A stretch of DNA of 64,000 bases from Cliona cf. orientalis (taxonomy: Eukaryota; Porifera; Demospongiae; Clionaida; Clionaidae), in the NCBI GenBank assembly GCA_963930775.1, contig OZ005696.1:372001-436000 (forward strand), written 5' to 3'. The position numbers were made by a program, and so were the translations under genes. Shown here piece by piece: positions 60,754-64,000 of this stretch. The notes beneath the pieces are model-generated. The model worked only from the letters and a program-made list of their open reading frames with translations, did not search any database and was not told where the DNA came from. Position 1 is the first letter of the stretch, and the number at the start of each line of letters is the position of its first letter.

Positions 60754-60955
60754 TACCGTATAGCGGAAAACTTTTGAGGGTGAAAACCTTCATGATTTTT
60801 GTAATTTTATAGCAGCCCACAAAATTTTAGGTACATGTATGTCACACCCATCTATGCGATAAATTTAACATTCCATGAAAATTTTCTCAGTGAAATGCTC
60901 CCTTCCTACCGATCCGCGAAAGTTTTTTCCCACAAAAGTTTCCCGCTATACAGTA
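60754..60955. mobile_element. MITE, family b, in tail block copy 4
   Basis: It starts TACCGTATAGCGGAAAACTT and ends TTTCCCGCTATACAGTA, with the family's internal 'ctaccgatccgcgaaag' word. Same block position as the other three copies. Confidence 0.8.
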
Positions 60956-61417
60956 CACACACATACACATTCAGTGACAGACACACAGAGAGAGAGAGGA
61001 TCAGGTGCTTTAGAAACAGGTGTGTAGGGTTGTGGAATAACCACTCAAAATACACTCTATTCCTCCCTAAGAGTTTTTGGTCTGCACACCCTAAACAACT
61101 GACATACCCCTCTCCCTCCACTTACTGTGTTAAGGATGCTGTATTATTGTGTATACATGTTCGGACACACCTCTACACCTCTTCAAATCAGCCACTCTCT
61201 GTCACTGCCACTGAAGTTTGGCCCACAGGTGACCAATACAGACAGCTTCCACAGTCTCTAGTTTTCACAGCTGATAATCCTTGTCTTTCACATCTGTATG
61301 GACAAAAAAAAATCTTTACGGCTCATGCCGGCCTGACTAGCCTACATGGTAAAACACAATAATTTAACCACACGATGTACTCCTAACATTAACTCGCTCT
61401 TTGTTGGTTTGCTTTAC

Positions 61418-61601
61418 CTTGTTTTTGTTGTGAGTATAGAGGCTCATCACTCAGTTCCTCTGTTCTCTATGCCTCGATGTCTTCGGTTGGGGGCTGAGTT
61501 TGGTGTGAGTTTTGCTCTTCCTTCGCTTGTGCTGGTGTGGGTTGGCCAGGGGCGTGGTCTTCAGCTTCTTCACTGGAACTTCAGAGACTTCCACTTGAGG
61601 C
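61418..61601 (-). pseudogene. Tail exon C, copy 4, with altered frame
   Basis: Compared with 51613-51418 it has small deletions early in the exon (around 61,588) and near its end (around 61,460). Entered from the phase-2 donor of exon F, it stays open through VEVSEVPVKKLKTTPLA and TKLSPQPKTSRHREQRN before a stop; entered at phase 0 it does not. So either this copy serves as an alternative end after the Death domain, or it is decayed. Confidence 0.45.
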
Positions 61602-62254
61602 CTGAGGGGAAAAATATCAATTCAATTAAAATAGTATAGTTTCATGGGTTTAGTTCTGCCCCCTCATGTGACCATCAAAATAAGCTCCATAATATAATGC
61701 GCATGATATTTTTTAATTTTCCATATCAGTCGTGTTTGTCACATGAAAATGCATATTGTGTGTTTATTGCCTTTTGCTTTGTTACTCGCTTTTAACAATA
61801 AGCGGAAATAACTTATGATATTTCCGGTTCTACTATGGCAATAATCGATAGCTGGGAGAGTGGTATACATTAACTCGGGTGACTAATAGTATGGAATAAC
61901 AAAGTAACCTGGAATATTATTTCAGAGCAATGGGAATTTCCCTGGTTAGCAATGTATATTACAATGGAATTATATACATGAAGAAACATGTAAACGGCCA
62001 TACTTGTTTTTACTAGGTAATTCCAGTACCAAAACAAAAATAAAACTGAAAACTATTAGAGTTGCTATTGCTTGAGCACATCATATTATTTCACACTAGT
62101 ACTATCAAAATCCTGCTTTATGACCAAAATAAGCTCTATACTAACTATTGTGGTACAATGACACCTGGTTAAGTAATTATGCCTAGCTAAACTACAAATG
62201 TCATGGTTGGGATAACAACTACCAATACGTATCGCCATGGTGACAAGGTTCAAC

Positions 62255-62937
62255 TTACAGTGAGTTGATGGCTCGTTTGAGCTCCTTTGATACATCACAG
62301 AGCTCTGCATCCTCCAGCAGGCGGATCAGTCCCTGCCATGACTTGGGGTACCTGTCAGCAATGGGAAGGTCATCAGCATTCTCCAACCATCGTCCCATCA
62401 CACCAGTGATGCAGCGGTATCTGGTGCGATTGTCAGCATCAACTGATTCAATCTCTCCTCGTTCCAAGCCCAGCACAGTAGCAATCTGTCTCCACTTGTG
62501 AGCTATCTTGGAGTAGATCCTGAGCTCTCTTTTGACTCCATTTTCATCCTTCCACTTTATCAGTTCCATGAAGTGCTGTTCAACGTCAATACAATCTACA
62601 AGAGAGATATAATACTATAATAGCAAATCGTCCACACACTGTATACATTTTAACTAAGCACCTTGTTTAGGTCGTTTTGTAGGTGGGGGTCGTAGGTCAA
62701 GTGAGGTGTCTGACCCAGAATCACTGATGCTTCCTATTGTGGTTTGGTTATTGTGAATGTTGACAGCAATCACTTGTTTAGCTACTTACCTTCTGATATT
62801 ATTTGCTCATTGCAATCAGTTGACTCCTTACTGTAGTTAGATTTGTCGCTGCAAGGCTCCTCATCCTCATGACCAGTGGGTGAATCCTCATCATTGGGCG
62901 ATTCCTCATCACTGGATGACTCTGAGGTTGACAGTAG
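62255..62937 (-). CDS. C-terminal exons D, E, F (acidic linker and Death domain) of a third NLR-like locus, partial
   Basis: Exon D (62937-62790) encodes LLSTSESSSDEESPNDEDSP and further acidic residues, ending at phase 1. Exon E (62733-62662) encodes SISDSGSDTSLDLRPPPTKR and a short end. Exon F (62595-62255) encodes a Death domain with YSKIAHKWRQIATVLGLERG, RWLENADDLPIADRYP and SWQGLIRLLEDAELCDVSKE, then stop. All three join in frame, unlike the NLR-2 copy. By analogy with NLR-2, exon D should follow a NACHT-LRR exon ending in phase 0, which would lie beyond 64,000. A C-terminal Death domain would let an NLR recruit downstream Death-domain adaptors. Confidence 0.7.
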
Positions 62938-62983
62938 CTGGACAAAATTAATTAAAATGATCACTGAAGTTAATTTTTATATA

Positions 62984-63350
62984 TACCAAATAGAAGCTGC
63001 ACCCCGAATAGTAGCCGCCCTTGAATAGTAGCCGCACGCATGCGTGAACACAATTAAGTGGGTGTGGCCACGTTCCCACGACATGCGATTGTCAGTTCTA
63101 GACAAAACCATGACAGACGACGTCCCTGGCTTGGTTCTGCTGCTGTTTTCGATCATAATATCTCGAATATTCGAAAAGTAGTCCTGAAAAACTAGTCTAT
63201 CTCAAATAAATACCACCGGATCGGCGAAAAGGTATCCCTCTAAAATAAATAAGAGCCGTCCTCGAATAAGAGCCGCCCTCAATTAGTAGCTGCACTCCAG
63301 CAAGGCTGAAATTAATAGTAGCCGCGGCTAGTATTCGAATAAATACGGTA
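62984..63350. mobile_element. MITE-like element, family e ('gaatagtagccgc'), in block copy 4 only
   Basis: It starts TACCAAATAGAAGCTGCACC and ends TATTCGAATAAATACGGTA. The interior repeats GAATAGTAGCCGCC-like words on both strands. The matching place in copy 3 (about 53,360) lacks it and reads tatatagactgg directly. About 367 bp. Confidence 0.8.
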
Positions 63351-63374
63351 GACTGAATGTACTATACAATGTAC

Positions 63375-63430
63375 TCTTTGCTGAAGCCACGCACCTCAAC
63401 AAATCGATCAATATCAGAGTCACTTTCACT
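63375..63430 (-). pseudogene. Chimeric exon C/NACHT fragment, second copy
   Basis: Same junction as at 53376: exon-C-like LSESDSD is followed by DIDRFVEVRGFSKEYIV and a stop. The flanking upstream DNA (agggaagggaagaagtgtacatcg) matches DNA beside the real exon C at 27,430-27,470. Confidence 0.65.
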
Positions 63431-63596
63431 CAAGGTTTGAGGGAAAGAAAAACACTAGGTGCAAAAGATGTATAAATTTCTTCAATTAAGGTAGCATAGT
63501 TTCATAAACGTAGGTTGGACTTTTTTCGCTAGAATGATTTTTGCATTTCTCTTCTAGGGAAGGGAAGAAGTGTACATCGAAAAACAAAGTAGCTAC

Positions 63597-64000
63597 CGTA
63601 TAGCGGGAAATATTTGAGGGGGAAAACTTTCATGAATCAGTAGAAAGTTAGGATTTCCCAAAATGCAGAGTTTCCTCTAGGACTGAATTCAAACAGGGTA
63701 GTTGAGTGCTAACATCACTATCACTGAATATTATTATTGGATATTATATTGGCCATGAAGAGGAAATGATTTGCTTTTGCACGCTTACTATTGCAATGTG
63801 CACTTGGATAGTCACTGTGTTTGTACACGAGTGCATGTGCTGTGTACACCACTAGAGCTCTAGTACATTTCAACCACTAGACTAAGTGACTGTGGGAAGC
63901 CAAAGATACCCACAACACTTGGGAGCTACTACTGCAGCAGCTGTCAGCATTTTTGCAAACCAGCCAGTGCTAGAGACAAGCACAATATGTTGGCATCCCT
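63597..64000. other. Half MITE (family b) followed by featureless DNA to the window end
   Basis: 63597-63660 starts TACCGTATAGCGGGAAATAT and breaks off mid-element. From there to 64,000 I see no exon, repeat or motif that I can support. Confidence 0.55.

Noticed and set aside
26720-61362. Plus-strand open frame MRCFRNRCVGLWNNHSK... seen four times
   Set aside because: The sequence is conserved equally outside the frame, one copy (about 51,000) is shifted by a small insertion, and there is no start or splice context. Conservation is explained by block duplication.
47160-63600. Explanation of the repeated blocks as a simple assembly duplication
   Set aside because: The copies differ by many substitutions, distinct indels and different MITE insertions, so they are not the same DNA assembled twice; misplaced haplotypes remain possible and are noted in the finding.

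Overview
The window looks like nuclear DNA of an early-branching animal, most likely a sponge. The genes carry many short GT-AG introns. The families are animal ones: a KRAS-like Ras, a heterotrimeric G-protein gamma subunit, a KIF7/KIF27-type kinesin, Death and TIR domains, and large NACHT-LRR (NLR) receptors. The DNA is AT-rich and full of short inverted-repeat elements. The species cannot be read from the sequence; 'sponge' is an inference from the mix of gene families and the NLR cluster.

Left half (1-25,100): five ordinary genes, each with a spliced model whose exon phases agree throughout. They are a 963-codon arginine/serine-rich CCCH-type protein (minus, 4613-219); a 68-residue G-gamma subunit in two exons (minus, 6998-5382); Ras in four exons (plus, 7515-10324, 188 residues); a 26-exon KIF7/27-like kinesin of 1506 residues (minus, 23599-11613); and a short-chain dehydrogenase with a likely mitochondrial presequence (plus, 23726-25069). 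Two neighbouring pairs are head to head with short shared promoter regions: G-gamma/Ras (about 0.5 kb) and kinesin/SDR (about 0.13 kb).

Right half (about 26,500-64,000): a minus-strand cluster of related NLR loci. NLR-1 (44999-27171) reads Death-NACHT-LRR, and its first intron is 13 kb long and packed with foldback elements. NLR-2 (59246-53226) reads helical (CARD/Death-like) domain-TIR-NACHT-LRR. It has lost 15 residues from the P-loop and has a premature stop before its own Death-domain exon. The C-terminal exons of a third locus (62937-59537) start beyond the right edge. NLR-1 and NLR-2 share a NACHT-LRR exon that begins after a phase-1 intron, but the domains upstream of that junction are unrelated, as expected from exon shuffling.

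A block of tail exons (called here C, D, E, F, B, S and A) is present in up to four copies around 27 kb, 47-49 kb, 49-53 kb and 59-63 kb. The copies differ by small frameshifts and by clean insertions of small transposons. At least five families of such elements (MITEs) share a TACCGTA-like terminus. Many larger foldbacks sit in the NLR-1 intron and upstream of the NLR-1 start. The most interesting unit is the TIR-NACHT-LRR gene and its damaged or switched NTPase and tail.
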